From Bacillus sp. B1-b2 (lineage in GTDB: Bacteria > Bacillota > Bacilli > Bacillales > Cytobacillaceae), in contig NZ_WEHU01000016.1 of assembly GCF_009183415.1 (NCBI RefSeq), positions 40,613 to 104,612 on the forward strand: a stretch of 64,000 nucleotides of DNA, written 5' to 3'. The notes beneath the pieces are model-generated. The model worked only from the letters and a program-made list of their open reading frames with translations. It ran no database searches and was not told the DNA's origin. Within the stretch, counting starts at the first letter, position 1. Every line of letters begins with the position of its first letter. Below are positions 40,785 through 51,223 of this stretch, piece by piece. Made by a program: the position numbers and the translations under genes.

Positions 40785-41588
40785 TTATTTAGCACCAAAA
40801 AATGTCTTAATCTTAGCAAATACACCTTTGGATTCTTCTTCAAGATGCTGTAAAGGTACTGTTTCACCTAAAATTCTTCTTGCAATGTTTCGGTACGCAA
40901 TAGCTGATTTACTATTTGGATTTAATGCAATCGGCTCTCCATTATTAGAAGCCTTAATAACTGCATCATCATCTGCAACAATACCTAGTAAATCAATAGA
41001 TAAGTGACTTGTTACTTCATCTATATCCAACATATCACCATTTTTCACCATATGATTTCTAATACGGTTAATAATTAGCATTGGTCGATCGATTTTTTCT
41101 TCTTTCTCTAATAAGCCAATTACTCTGTCAGCATCTCTAACAGAGGATACTTCTGGAGTAGTTACTACTATTGCTCTATCCGCTCCTGCAACTGCATTTT
41201 TATATCCTTGTTCAATTCCAGCAGGGCAATCAATAATAATATAATCATAGTCTTGCTTTAAGCGTAGAACAAGCTCTTTCATTTGATTAGGGCGTACTGC
41301 TGTTTTATCACTAGTTTGAGCAGCTGGAAGTAAGTATAGTAAATCATCAAACCTCTTATCTTTTACAAGCGCTTGATGTATTTTACATCTTTCTTCTACT
41401 ACATCTACTAAATCATAAATAATTCTATTTTCTAATCCCATAACAACATCTAAGTTTCGTAAACCAATATCTGTATCAACTAAACACACTTTCTTTCCTT
41501 GTAGTGCAAGTGCTGTTCCAATATTAGCAGAAGTCGTCGTTTTTCCGACTCCTCCTTTTCCTGATGTGATAACGATTGCTTCTCCCAT
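40785..41588 (-). CDS. minD: Septum site-determining ATPase MinD
   Basis: 267 residues. A membrane-switching ATPase that carries MinC to the poles and prevents polar division. The deviant Walker A is SGKGGVGKTTTSANIG (about 8-23), switch II is IIDCPAGIEQGY, and the C-terminal membrane-targeting amphipathic helix is FAKIKTFFGAK. The start has GGAGGAGG upstream. It directly follows minC with one base between. Confidence 0.98.
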   Translation of the reverse strand: MGEAIVITSGKGGVGKTTTSANIGTALALQGKKVCLVDTDIGLRNLDVVMGLENRIIYDLVDVVEERCKIHQALVKDKRFDDLLYLLPAAQTSDKTAVRPNQMKELVLRLKQDYDYIIIDCPAGIEQGYKNAVAGADRAIVVTTPEVSSVRDADRVIGLLEKEEKIDRPMLIINRIRNHMVKNGDMLDIDEVTSHLSIDLLGIVADDDAVIKASNNGEPIALNPNSKSAIAYRNIARRILGETVPLQHLEEESKGVFAKIKTFFGAK

Positions 41589-41589
41589 C

Positions 41590-42267
41590 TCAAATTCCTC
41601 CTCCCATATTCACCAAGTTAGGGCGCAAATGTGGTAAAACTTGTAATCTATCAATCTTTATCGCTTGATCATTTACATATGCACATTCCATTTCTCTAAC
41701 TGCCTTTGTTGGTCTGTCCACTAAATCCCTGTCAATGTATTGACTAATTCGAATTTGCGTAGGCTTCATTATAGACGCAGCAACGATGGCTTTCTCATCT
41801 CCATTATACCCAGCATGAGCAATCCCCTTCAACTGTCCCATAATATAAATATTGCCACCTGCAATCACTTTACCTCCTGGATTTACATCACCTATTAAGA
41901 GTAAATCTCCAGGAACCTCTAGTATTTGTCCAGATCGGACAATACTTGTGATAGATTTTACTTCGTTCTTCTTGAGCCAATTCTCGGCTTCTTTCTTTGT
42001 TACTAAATTGCTATTAATATCTTGTACAAATAGATTTTGTTTTTCTTGAATTAAAAGCTTTATTTCCTCTTTTTGCGCTTCTGTCACATATCTATTTCCT
42101 AGCTCAACTGTTACTTTAATATCCTTTTTTTCATTATGAAGAGTTGAGCTTTCATTTAATTTCACTTGAATTTCTCTTAATAATTCATCATAGGAACAAT
42201 AGTCATTTAGATGTAGGCTCAAGCCATTTTTTGTTCCTTTAATTGTTACTAGTTGCCTTTTCTTCAT
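41590..42267 (-). CDS. minC: Septum site-determining protein MinC
   Basis: 225 residues from ATG 42267 (MKKRQLVTIKGTKNGL), which has GAGGTGA upstream; a TTG nine codons earlier is less likely. The N-terminal FtsZ-inhibiting domain covers about 1-105. The C-terminal beta-helix (GDLLLIGDVNPGGKVIAGGN, GIAHAGYNGDEKAIVAA) is at about 118-220. It acts with MinD. Confidence 0.97.
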   Translation of the reverse strand: MKKRQLVTIKGTKNGLSLHLNDYCSYDELLREIQVKLNESSTLHNEKKDIKVTVELGNRYVTEAQKEEIKLLIQEKQNLFVQDINSNLVTKKEAENWLKKNEVKSITSIVRSGQILEVPGDLLLIGDVNPGGKVIAGGNIYIMGQLKGIAHAGYNGDEKAIVAASIMKPTQIRISQYIDRDLVDRPTKAVREMECAYVNDQAIKIDRLQVLPHLRPNLVNMGGGI

Positions 42268-42454
42268 TTCAAGTTGTTCACCTCTGTTAGACAATCTTAA
42301 GGAATTCCTGATTTATCAATCATAATTCCTCATATAGAATAAAAATTTGCTTATTAAATGACTTATCCTAATCGGAAAATAATAGCTTCATTCACTCATA
42401 TTCTTACTTTTTATTATAGAATGTTTATGCTCAGTAAACAATTCGACAAACACT

Positions 42455-42501
42455 TAAAAAAATCCTTTTTCATGCAAAATAGATTTACAAAAAAGGATTA
42501 C
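42455..42501 (-). terminator. Terminator after mreBCD
   Basis: Minus strand hairpin AATCCTTTTTT / GAAAAAGGATT followed by TTTTTAAG. A second GC-richer hairpin (CAGGCT / AGCCTG) lies nearer the mreD stop, at about 42578-42615. The region 42268-42638 has no credible gene. Confidence 0.7.
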
Positions 42502-42638
42502 AATCATATAACCGTTATTTATGGATCAAATGATTCGTTTACTAAATATCTCTGGAAAGTTTATCCAAAAACGGATTCGTACAGGCTCTTTCATATGACC
42601 TTCAGCCTGTACAAAGGTATAGCCCTACTCATGGAGAT

Positions 42639-43154
42639 TTAATCACGAACAATTTGCGCATATTTTTCAAAAAATCGTTTATATGGGTAGGCAACAATGA
42701 TGGTAAAGACCAGATTTAATACAAGCGTTGGAATTAATCTTAAATGCAAAAAGCTTGAAAAATCCATCGTTGTCAAATTAATTACTAATATAATTTGATA
42801 CACAATCAATTCAATGGAAGTAACACCTAGTAAACTTACAACAGAAACAACAAAAATATTGTTATGAAATGCTTTCATAATTTTATTACATACATAAATG
42901 ATACATGGAAAAGTAAAAAAATAAATTCCTAATATTTCAGTATAAACAATATCAAACAAAATTCCAAATACGAAGCCATAAATAATAGCAATATTTCTAC
43001 TACCGTAAATAGAAAAGAATAGAATAGTGATAAATAAAAAGTATGGAACAATGATCCAGTTGTTTTCGTGAAAACTTCCAGGCAGTACTTCTAGAAAAAC
43101 ACTTTCTAGAATAAACATGAATGATATTAGGCAACCGACTAGAAATTTCCTCAT
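42639..43154 (-). CDS. mreD: Rod shape-determining protein MreD
   Basis: 171 residues, about six transmembrane helices. Membrane partner of MreC and the elongasome. The motif IYGFVFGILFDIVYTEILGIYFF is the conserved one. The start overlaps the mreC stop (ATGA), so translation is coupled. Order mreB-mreC-mreD-minC-minD is the standard Bacillus order. Confidence 0.95.
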   Translation of the reverse strand: MRKFLVGCLISFMFILESVFLEVLPGSFHENNWIIVPYFLFITILFFSIYGSRNIAIIYGFVFGILFDIVYTEILGIYFFTFPCIIYVCNKIMKAFHNNIFVVSVVSLLGVTSIELIVYQIILVINLTTMDFSSFLHLRLIPTLVLNLVFTIIVAYPYKRFFEKYAQIVRD

Positions 43155-44074
43155 TCTTCTTCCTCATCGATTGTAATTGCTTCTCGTTCTACTACCATTA
43201 CATGTTCTATATCATATAAATCTGCCGCTGGTTTAATATACACTTTCTTTTGTAGTCCATTTTCATCTGGTTCCACTTTTTCTACAGTACCAATTGCTAA
43301 GCTTTTCGGGAACACTCCACCTTTACCTGAAGTGATTACTAATTGCCCTTTTTCTACTTTTAAACCATTAGGAACCTCTTCCCATGTCATAATAAGCTGC
43401 TTGGACTCTTTATCATAATCAGCAATAATCCCAAATACTTCTGAAGTCTGTTCACTATTGGTATTGGTATCTGTTTGTCCTTCTGCTTGTCCCTCTGGTG
43501 CCACTTCTGCTTCAATAAAGGCAGAAATACGATTTGTTGGGTTTTCTGAGCTTAAAAGCTGTACAGTTGCAGTGTTAGGAGCAACAGATTTCACTTTCCC
43601 TATTAAGCCTGCATAGGTAATGACAGCCATATTCTTTTTAACCCCATCTTTTTCGCCTCTATTAATCGTCACTAATTCATTCCATTGAGAAGGGTTTCGA
43701 CGAATTACCGTCGCTTTCATTAAATCAAAATCACTCAAAGAGGATTTTTCATCTAGAGTTGCTTGAAGTTCCTCATTATCTTTTTGTAAAACTTGTACTT
43801 GGTACTTCAATTGTGCATTCTCTTCTAATTTTGCTTTTAACTCTTTGTTCTCTTTGTATGTATTTTGCAAGTCTCTAACATTATCAACAAAACCCACCAC
43901 ATAATGGGCAGGTCTTGAGAAAAGGGTTTGCACCAAGCCGGTAGTATCTTTTACAAACTTCTCCGGCCAGGTTAGGCTGCTACGCCCACTTAAGGAAAAC
44001 CCTATCAATGCCACGAGAATAATAATGCTAACAAGCAAAATAATCAAGCGTTTATTCATAAAGAACTGTGGCAT
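43151..44074 (-). CDS. mreC: Rod shape-determining protein MreC
   Basis: 307 residues: one N-terminal transmembrane helix (about 8-27), a coiled coil (about 65-105) and extracytoplasmic beta domains with IRRNPSQWNELVTINRG, GLIGKV and TSGKGGVFPKSLAIGTVEKV. Scaffold for lateral cell-wall synthesis. A Gln/Thr/Asn-rich insert (about 196-210) lies in the second beta domain. It sits 22 bases after mreB. Confidence 0.96.
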   Translation of the reverse strand: MPQFFMNKRLIILLVSIIILVALIGFSLSGRSSLTWPEKFVKDTTGLVQTLFSRPAHYVVGFVDNVRDLQNTYKENKELKAKLEENAQLKYQVQVLQKDNEELQATLDEKSSLSDFDLMKATVIRRNPSQWNELVTINRGEKDGVKKNMAVITYAGLIGKVKSVAPNTATVQLLSSENPTNRISAFIEAEVAPEGQAEGQTDTNTNSEQTSEVFGIIADYDKESKQLIMTWEEVPNGLKVEKGQLVITSGKGGVFPKSLAIGTVEKVEPDENGLQKKVYIKPAADLYDIEHVMVVEREAITIDEEEE

Positions 44075-44096
44075 GATTTTACACCTCTAACAGATA

Positions 44097-45152
<1,056 letters not shown>

Positions 45153-45282
45153 TTAAAAGTAGGTAGATTAGTTTTTTCCTCTTTTTTTCTTTTATATATA
45201 CCTATATTTTGTCAACATTAGACATTATTAGCCAAAAAATCATAAATTATATTATAGCTTATATTACATAAAAAGAACAGTA

Positions 45283-45966
45283 TCATATATAGCCCTTTTC
45301 CTTTAAGCTGACAAATTTATTTTCCCCAATAATAATATGATCTAGCATATCTATGCCGATTATTTTTCCACATTCCAGTAGTCTTTTTGTTACTTCAATA
45401 TCTTCTCTACTTGGAGTAGGGTCTCCTGACGGGTGATTGTGAAGACAAATAATAGAAGCAGCTGATCTCCTAAAGGCTTCTTTAAATACCTCTCTAGGAT
45501 GTACGATGCTTGCATTCAAGCTTCCAATAAATACCACCTGCTTATGCATCACCTGATTCTTCGTGTTTAAGTATAAACAAACAAAATGCTCTTGTGTTAA
45601 AAACCTCATTTCATTCATCATATAATTTGCTGCATCATCAGGAGATTTTATACAATACCTATCTCTATATTGTAGATTGGAAACTCTTCTGCCAAGTTCA
45701 ATTGCTGCCAGCAACTGAATAGCCTTTGCAGTTCCAATCCCTTTAATAGATTTTAATTCATCAAGACTTGCATCTTTTAAAAGACGTAATCCATCAAAAT
45801 GGATTAACAGTTTATTTGCGAGTGCTAATACTGATTCACTTTTTGAACCTGTTTGAATTAATAAGGCAATTAATTCATGATTGGCTAAACTTTCCGCACC
45901 CTGATTAACAAAGCGCTCTCTCGGACGTTCATCATGCGGAAAATCTCTCATTAACATGTTATCCAT
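45283..45966 (-). CDS. radC: RadC-family JAB1/MPN-domain protein
   Basis: 227 residues. N-terminal helix-hairpin-helix region (about 60-80, SIKGIGTAKAIQLLAAIELG) and the MPN+ domain with the zinc motif HNHPSGDPTPSREDI (about 176-190). Once linked to DNA repair, its true role is unresolved. The ATG has GGGAGG upstream. It lies between maf and mreB, as in B. subtilis (ysxA). Confidence 0.95.
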   Translation of the reverse strand: MDNMLMRDFPHDERPRERFVNQGAESLANHELIALLIQTGSKSESVLALANKLLIHFDGLRLLKDASLDELKSIKGIGTAKAIQLLAAIELGRRVSNLQYRDRYCIKSPDDAANYMMNEMRFLTQEHFVCLYLNTKNQVMHKQVVFIGSLNASIVHPREVFKEAFRRSAASIICLHNHPSGDPTPSREDIEVTKRLLECGKIIGIDMLDHIIIGENKFVSLKEKGYI

Positions 45967-46024
45967 TTCTTTTTCCTCCCCTATTAAAATAAATAGGAAG
46001 AAACAAGATGGGGAAATACATGCA

Positions 46025-46603
46025 TTAAGTAGGCAAGATAAAACCTTGTGCCTTTAATTCACGTACTGTTCGAGAAATTGGAAGTCCAACAACTGTGAAA
46101 TAATCTCCATGTATTTCTTTCACTAATATTCTGCCTACTCCTTGAATTCCATACGCACCAGCCTTATCAAAAGGTTCCCCGGTGTCTAAGTAGCTGTTGA
46201 TTTCTTCATCTGTTAATTCCCAAAAAAGTACGTCTGTTTTCTCAAAAAACGTAGAGCATTGACCATCTGCCACGATAGCAACACCCGTATATACAGAATG
46301 GCTAGTACCAGACAACTGTCTTATCATTTGAAATGCCTCTTCTCTTGAAGAAGGCTTGCCTAATATGGCTTCATTGGAATAAACAATAGTGTCTGCTCCA
46401 AGAATAAATTCTGTTGGTTTGTTAAGATTAACTGCTTGAGCCTTTCTCTTCGCTAAATCCATCACTACTTCTTCTGGAGATAGACTTTCAAGAAATGTTT
46501 CTTCTACATTACTAGTTCTTACTTCAAATGGTATTTGGAGATCTTCAAGGAGCTCTTTTCGTCGTGGAGAGGAAGAGGCTAATATGAGGGTTTGCTTTAC
46601 CAT
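46025..46603 (-). CDS. maf: Nucleotide pyrophosphatase Maf (septum formation inhibitor)
   Basis: 192 residues. Hydrolyses dTTP/UTP and modified nucleotides; over-expression blocks septation in B. subtilis. The N-terminal LILASSSPRRKELL motif (about 6-19), AVNLNKPTEFILGADTIV (catalytic Asp) and EPFDKAGAYGIQGVG (about 142-156) are present. Followed by radC after 58 bases. Confidence 0.96.
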   Translation of the reverse strand: MVKQTLILASSSPRRKELLEDLQIPFEVRTSNVEETFLESLSPEEVVMDLAKRKAQAVNLNKPTEFILGADTIVYSNEAILGKPSSREEAFQMIRQLSGTSHSVYTGVAIVADGQCSTFFEKTDVLFWELTDEEINSYLDTGEPFDKAGAYGIQGVGRILVKEIHGDYFTVVGLPISRTVRELKAQGFILPT

Positions 46604-46978
46604 GTTTACACCTACCTACTTAATTTCATATTGAGAGATACAAATTAATCCTACCAAAGATTACACAGATAAACAATTTAGAACAAAAAATTTTCATTAA
46701 AAGGTAAATAAACTGTAATATGACGTAATTTGTAGAAATATATCGAATAGTTTTATAGCAAAAAAAATTAATGAAGTAAAAAACTTCATCAATTTAGAGA
46801 TTTTCGAAAATAATCATATATTTTTTAGTAGATTGTCTTCATCGAAAATCATTTTGAAGTACAACTGACCAAAGCTAATAGATAGAAATTAGCTATTACG
46901 AAATTATTTTTATTTCTCCAAAGTTAAGGAATGATTTCTATTCTATTAATAGACGAGCCTACTGGAGAAAAAGTTTCA
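46604..46978. other. Intergenic region between spoIIB and maf
   Basis: AT-rich, no ORF that looks real. It holds the spoIIB terminator (46760-46796) and presumably the maf promoter. Confidence 0.6.
46760..46796 (-). terminator. Terminator of spoIIB
   Basis: Minus strand hairpin AAATTGATGAAGT / ACTTCATTAATTT closing into a T8 tract (46768-46761). Confidence 0.85.
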
Positions 46979-48058
46979 TTATAAACTATTATATCCTGCT
47001 AAATATGCTAATAAGTGCTTTTGAATAGCTTGTATATCGTTTGCGTTACTATTTGCCGTTAATGTTGCTGAAAGAGTGGATGCTTGAAACAATTCATTTG
47101 CCATGTTTTTTACTTTTTCATTTGGAAAAGAAGCAATCATTTTCTCAGTCAGTGTTGCATTAAGCTCTTCTACTTGTTTTACGGCAGTTTCTGAAGCATT
47201 TTTACTAAATTGTACCTCTGTAGCTAAAGTTAATGTAGCTTGGAAAAGGTTAGTAGATCCTTCTATAAATGCTTTTTCTGCTTCTGTTACATTATTCACT
47301 TCTCCACTAGCAAATACCATCTCTTTTGCGTAACTTTTATCTATTTGAGACTGCCAAGTTTTAGCATCGGTTAAATTACTTGCTATGCCTAATAGTACTA
47401 CATAGTTTTCTCCTGTCTTGACAATTTCACTACTAATGTTTGCAGCCGTTAATTCTTGCTGATCCTGTTTTGCTTTTTCTTCGGTTGAAAAAATGTTATG
47501 TTGAAGAATAAACGTCTTAATTTCTTTCTTAGCAGCTGTACTTGTGCCTTTTGCTTGTTCCGAGTTAGAGCCAGTAGTTGTCCCTGTAGTAGAATGATTT
47601 GCTACTACCTGCTCTGAATTTACCATTTTAAGCAATATAAACCCAAAGCTTGTCCCAAGAACGATTGCAAAAAAAACAGCAAAGAAAATAGATGCTACCA
47701 TTCCTTTTGGTACACTCTTATTACTCTCTTTATTTTCTTTTGTTTTAGCTTTCTTTCCAAAAGGAGATTTACTTTTATTTGGAGGAAAGGTATGAAAGGA
47801 GATAGATTTTTTTTCTGAATCTATCGGTTCTTCATTACTAGGCAGAATCCAGTCAAAACTCTCATCCTCTAGTGAAGATTCGCTACCAGCTGCTGTTTCT
47901 TCCTTATAAAAACTTCTATTTTCCGTTGTTTTTTTTGGATGGAGGATGGTAGACTCTTTTGCTTCTTCCTTCTCTTCTAATTCCTTATTCTGGAATGGAC
48001 GGTCTTTTCCGTTGATTTTAATCGTTATGGTTTTGCGATTCTCCGGTTTTTCATTCAC
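46979..48058 (-). CDS. spoIIB: SpoIIB-like SPOR-domain sporulation protein
   Basis: About 359 residues. An acidic and basic cytoplasmic N-terminal part (about 1-122, opening NEKPENRKTITIKINGK), one transmembrane helix (about 123-145, MVASIFFAVFFAIVLGTSFG), a Ser/Thr linker, and a SPOR-like domain (about 180-250, FILQHNIFSTEEKAKQDQQE ... NYVVLLGIASNLTDA) followed by a helical tail. In B. subtilis SpoIIB binds septal peptidoglycan and speeds engulfment. The place beside maf matches. The start GTG 48058 is preferred for the nearby GGGGGTAGG; a TTG at 48073 is the alternative. Confidence 0.85.
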   Translation of the reverse strand: MNEKPENRKTITIKINGKDRPFQNKELEEKEEAKESTILHPKKTTENRSFYKEETAAGSESSLEDESFDWILPSNEEPIDSEKKSISFHTFPPNKSKSPFGKKAKTKENKESNKSVPKGMVASIFFAVFFAIVLGTSFGFILLKMVNSEQVVANHSTTGTTTGSNSEQAKGTSTAAKKEIKTFILQHNIFSTEEKAKQDQQELTAANISSEIVKTGENYVVLLGIASNLTDAKTWQSQIDKSYAKEMVFASGEVNNVTEAEKAFIEGSTNLFQATLTLATEVQFSKNASETAVKQVEELNATLTEKMIASFPNEKVKNMANELFQASTLSATLTANSNANDIQAIQKHLLAYLAGYNSL

Positions 48059-48103
48059 TCGTCCTACCCCCAATTTCTATTGTTTTGTCTATCCTATCAT
48101 ATT

Positions 48104-48141
48104 CAAAAAAAAAAATAACAAGACTTTTGTCGTCTTGTTAT
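48104..48141 (-). terminator. Terminator of the leftward pilus operon
   Basis: Minus strand hairpin AACAAGAC / GTCTTGTT followed by an 11-base T run. It ends the cluster that begins at 60203. Confidence 0.93.
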
Positions 48142-48165
48142 AGAATGATTTCGTCAAATTTAGTT

Positions 48166-48615
48166 TTAGTTAGACACAATCTGAGTCGGAGTTAAATCTT
48201 TATATTGTATGGCTTGTTCTGCACCATTTTCATCTGTACAAAGCTTTCTCTCCGACCCCTTTAGACAAACGGCAATAGCAACGTTATTCTGAATAGTAAC
48301 ATAGCTATTTTCTGATGGAGTTAGTTCCTCATCTGTGTCAGGATCACTAAATGTTCCCAAATAGCCACTTTCGACAAGTTCTAGATAGGTTATTCTTTCT
48401 TTTGCTCCATTCCCACTAGTAGTTGCCTCTTTAATATAGAAATCAGTAGCTTCCTTCATATTCCAAGCATTAGCAACAAACGCTCGATCTCGCATATCAT
48501 TAATAACCTTAAGCACAGAAGGAATAGCTATTGCAGCAATGATTCCAAGAATAACAATAACTGCAAGCAACTCCATTAAGGTTAACCCTCTATTATTTAG
48601 TCTAGTTTTCAGCAT
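48166..48615 (-). CDS. Type IV pilin-like protein with C-terminal disulfide loop
   Basis: 149 residues. Class III signal peptide: the leader ends NNRG, and the mature protein begins LTLMELLAVIVILGIIAAIA, with Glu at +5 and the long N-terminal helix. The two cysteines, in AVCLKGSERKLC, can form a short disulfide loop near the C-terminus. The first 25 mature residues are nearly the same as those of the pilin at 52263-52688, while the rest differs. Last gene of the leftward pilus cluster, 17 bases after pilO; probably a minor pilin. Confidence 0.92.
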   Translation of the reverse strand: MLKTRLNNRGLTLMELLAVIVILGIIAAIAIPSVLKVINDMRDRAFVANAWNMKEATDFYIKEATTSGNGAKERITYLELVESGYLGTFSDPDTDEELTPSENSYVTIQNNVAIAVCLKGSERKLCTDENGAEQAIQYKDLTPTQIVSN

Positions 48616-48632
48616 TTGCTAGACCTACTTTC

Positions 48633-49403
48633 CTACGGTTGTTCTTCTTCTTTCTTTTCAAGCGTCCCAGTATCAAATGGATTTTTTCTATCCGATACTT
48701 CTGGTGTTTCTAATGGAGGCAAATCTCCTATTAAATCATTTAGTGTTGGATAATAGTAAATAGATAAAGATACATCAAAGTCTATTACTTGGTCACTATC
48801 GTCTACATTTGTAATTTCTTTCGGACCTGTCAAATTAAACGTATCTATTGTCATAATTCGATCTGATGACCCAAGCTTTTCAAGAAATTTTTCTAATTCG
48901 AAATAGTTGTTAGCTTCTCCTACAATAGAAATCTTCGTTTGATGAATACCACTTGGTAATACAACTTCTTCTGTTGCTTCCTCTTCTGTGTCATTTCCAC
49001 TATCCTGCTTATTAGCATCCTCTATTGCCTTATCAGCAGTTGTTAACTCTTCGTCTGATACTGCTTCATCAGCATCTGTACCATTAATAGTTATTTCGAT
49101 AATATTAGTGCCTGAGATAATTTCTGCTTTTTCTATTTCCAATAGAGCTTGATCTAATAGACGTTTAACAGGGACTTTTTTCTGTAATGCAACGGTATTA
49201 GTACTAGTCTTTGACCCAGTAGAGTCTATTTTAGATTCTAAGATTTTCACTTGCTGTTCTGCCATATCTAGCTCTGTTTTTTTCTGATCTACTTGATTAT
49301 ATAATGGCATTAAATAGAGATAGTAACTAAAGACTCCTACGAGCAATAAAAGAATAATACTTATGAATATAAACAGAAATGGTTTATTAACATTTAATCT
49401 CAT
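48633..49403 (-). CDS. pilO: PilO-like pilus alignment protein
   Basis: 256 residues. One N-terminal transmembrane helix (about 9-31), a coiled coil (about 35-65, QKKTELDMAEQQVKILESKI) and a ferredoxin-like C-terminal domain with IVGEANNYFELEKFLEKLG (about 157-175), the PilO pattern. An acidic insert rich in Asp, Glu and Thr (about 110-148) is not typical. It overlaps pilN by four bases (ATGA). With PilM and PilN it should form the inner-membrane alignment complex. Confidence 0.88.
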   Translation of the reverse strand: MRLNVNKPFLFIFISIILLLLVGVFSYYLYLMPLYNQVDQKKTELDMAEQQVKILESKIDSTGSKTSTNTVALQKKVPVKRLLDQALLEIEKAEIISGTNIIEITINGTDADEAVSDEELTTADKAIEDANKQDSGNDTEEEATEEVVLPSGIHQTKISIVGEANNYFELEKFLEKLGSSDRIMTIDTFNLTGPKEITNVDDSDQVIDFDVSLSIYYYPTLNDLIGDLPPLETPEVSDRKNPFDTGTLEKKEEEQP

Positions 49404-50047
49404 GGGGAATCCTCCCCTTCTTCTTCAGCTTGTTTCTCTTTCATCTCTGCTTGAAATCTCGCTTTATTAATAACAAACGCATAGTTAGCGAAATAGCGGG
49501 GCTCTATATCTGCTTTCTTTAGAGAATCAATTGCTTCATCCATTCGCTCACTAACTTGATCTTCCAATACATCAGTAGATTTTGCCTCTGTTAAAACAGC
49601 TTCCTCTACCCAGTCTATTTCTTGTATAGAGTTAAGGTAATAAGCAGCATCTGCCTTTGTATCAAATTGAACAATAACATTAACGACTAGGCCGTCAGAT
49701 AAGCTTAACTCTTGAATAAATCCTCGATCGGGAAGATTTTTTGTTAAGCCCTGTAGCAATACAACATAATCTAATGATTGACTATCAGCCCATTCTATGG
49801 CTATTTCTAAATCCTTTACAGAGCTAGAATCATTATAACTCGTAAGATTTTGAGTATACGTATTCACAAGATTAGTCGTGGATTCTAATGTACTCTCTGT
49901 AGCCTTTAGTTCTGTTTTCTTAGAAGTATACTGCCAGATAAATAATCCTGCTAATAATAACGTTAAGAATAAAACCACAAGTATCCATACTATTTTCGAT
50001 TTTCTTTTTGGCTCTTTTTTAGGAAGGAGGTTTATTTCTACTAACAT
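49400..50047 (-). CDS. pilN: PilN-like pilus alignment protein
   Basis: 215 residues. It begins MLVEINLLPKKEPK, the N-terminal (I)NLLP segment by which PilN binds PilM, then a transmembrane helix (about 21-41), a coiled coil and a periplasm-like ferredoxin fold (YVVLLQGLTKNLPDRGFIQE). It follows pilM by two bases. Confidence 0.9.
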   Translation of the reverse strand: MLVEINLLPKKEPKRKSKIVWILVVLFLTLLLAGLFIWQYTSKKTELKATESTLESTTNLVNTYTQNLTSYNDSSSVKDLEIAIEWADSQSLDYVVLLQGLTKNLPDRGFIQELSLSDGLVVNVIVQFDTKADAAYYLNSIQEIDWVEEAVLTEAKSTDVLEDQVSERMDEAIDSLKKADIEPRYFANYAFVINKARFQAEMKEKQAEEEGEDSP

Positions 50048-50049
50048 AT

Positions 50050-51042
50050 CTACACCTCTTTTAATCCTAGACCAATATTAAGAAGTAAACTTGATGGAAT
50101 AGGCTCATTATTTGCTGTTTGATTCACTTTCATTTCTTGCACAGAAACCTCAAAACGATCTTTCATATGTTCTACAATGGAAGGAAGCCATGGATGGTCT
50201 CCTGCTACTACTAACTTTGTTACTTGTTTATTGCCTTTATTTAAGGTATATCGATAAAAGCTCATTACTTTTTCTAGCTCTTTATAAATATCTTCTAAGC
50301 TATCCCAAACCTCTGCTTTATCACCTGTAAAGGTTAAATATTCTCTTTCAGTCGCTTCATCTGTTGAAATAGTCCAGTTTTGCTCATCTACTTCCATCAT
50401 TAGATGTCTCATTAATAATGGATAATGTTCTTCAAAGATGCTGGCATTTACTGTTTTTGTATCTATTTCTACTAGCATAACTGGTTCGGTGTTTTCTACT
50501 GCATTTTGGTGGTAGTAATAGCGATATAATGCTAGTGCTGAGATATCTGCTGATACTGGATCTAGTTTTGCTTCATCTAATATATCTGCATATTGGGATA
50601 CATTACTTTCTGGTGAAGCAAATAAAATGATTTGCTTTTTGTTTTTATCTTTTTCTTTTAATAGAAAATAGTCAAATACAGGATCTTCAAATGGTAAATG
50701 GATGGATGTACCGAGTTCCATATATAGGTATCCCTTGATTTCATCTTCGCTCGCATCTTCTGGAATGGAGAGTTTTCGTATGACTATGGATGAATCTGGA
50801 ACTAGGAAGCGTACTTGTTTTTTGAGAATTTTCCATTCATCTATGCATTCTTCAAGGATCCATGTAAAGTTTTCTAAATCCTGAATGATGCCTTCATGTA
50901 TTAATCCTGTTGGCAAATAGCGCTCTCCCCAATTTTGGACAGTGCTATCTTGGGAATTTTTTAATTCCGCGTAACGGATAACATGATCTTTTATGGTTAA
51001 GTTGACTACTTTCTTTTTGCCAAGGTTTAAATTGAGTGCCAT
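50050..51042 (-). CDS. pilM: PilM-like actin-fold pilus protein
   Basis: Cytoplasmic actin-like protein that binds the PilN N-terminus. The start ATG 51042 (MALNLNLGKKKVVNLTIKDH) is chosen because AAGGAG lies 10 bases upstream; an ATG 30 codons earlier lies in a repeat-rich region and has no family match. 330 residues. Visible are the conserved IRKLSIPEDASEDEIKGYLY, AKLDPVSADISALALYRYYY and the late VVAGDHPWLPS. The 447 bases upstream hold a repeat element, so this gene may need its own promoter. Confidence 0.9.
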   Translation of the reverse strand: MALNLNLGKKKVVNLTIKDHVIRYAELKNSQDSTVQNWGERYLPTGLIHEGIIQDLENFTWILEECIDEWKILKKQVRFLVPDSSIVIRKLSIPEDASEDEIKGYLYMELGTSIHLPFEDPVFDYFLLKEKDKNKKQIILFASPESNVSQYADILDEAKLDPVSADISALALYRYYYHQNAVENTEPVMLVEIDTKTVNASIFEEHYPLLMRHLMMEVDEQNWTISTDEATEREYLTFTGDKAEVWDSLEDIYKELEKVMSFYRYTLNKGNKQVTKLVVAGDHPWLPSIVEHMKDRFEVSVQEMKVNQTANNEPIPSSLLLNIGLGLKEV

Positions 51043-51223
51043 GTTGAAAAAACTCCTTATTCTTTCTGGATGGAGGAAGGGTTGTGTCATTATTTGCATA
51101 ATTGTCATATGATTCTGAACCATTTCTTCCAAGAAAAGTTCTCATAGAATCTTATAGAATTTTATAGAATCTTATAGAATAGAAATCCAATTAGTATGAT
51201 GAAATTTCCCCCTCTAATTGAGT
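51043..51223. repeat. Phased 10-base repeats in the region upstream of pilM
   Basis: Four consecutive decamers at 51141-51180 on the plus strand (CTCATAGAAT, CTTATAGAAT, TTTATAGAAT, CTTATAGAAT), then AGAAAT. The period equals about one helical turn. The rest of the interval has no gene. The decamers lie about 100 bases upstream of the pilM start, where a promoter or regulator site is expected. Confidence 0.8.

Noticed and set aside
40785..42267. Plasmid or chromosome partition (ParA-type) locus
   Set aside because: The ATPase is MinD (C-terminal amphipathic helix, minC partner, mre neighbours), not ParA.
42358..42642. 94-codon ORF on the plus strand between minC and mreD
   Set aside because: It runs through terminator hairpins, has no clear ribosome binding site and no recognisable domain.
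51141..51180. CRISPR-like array
   Set aside because: Units are 10 bases with no spacers; no cas genes in the window.
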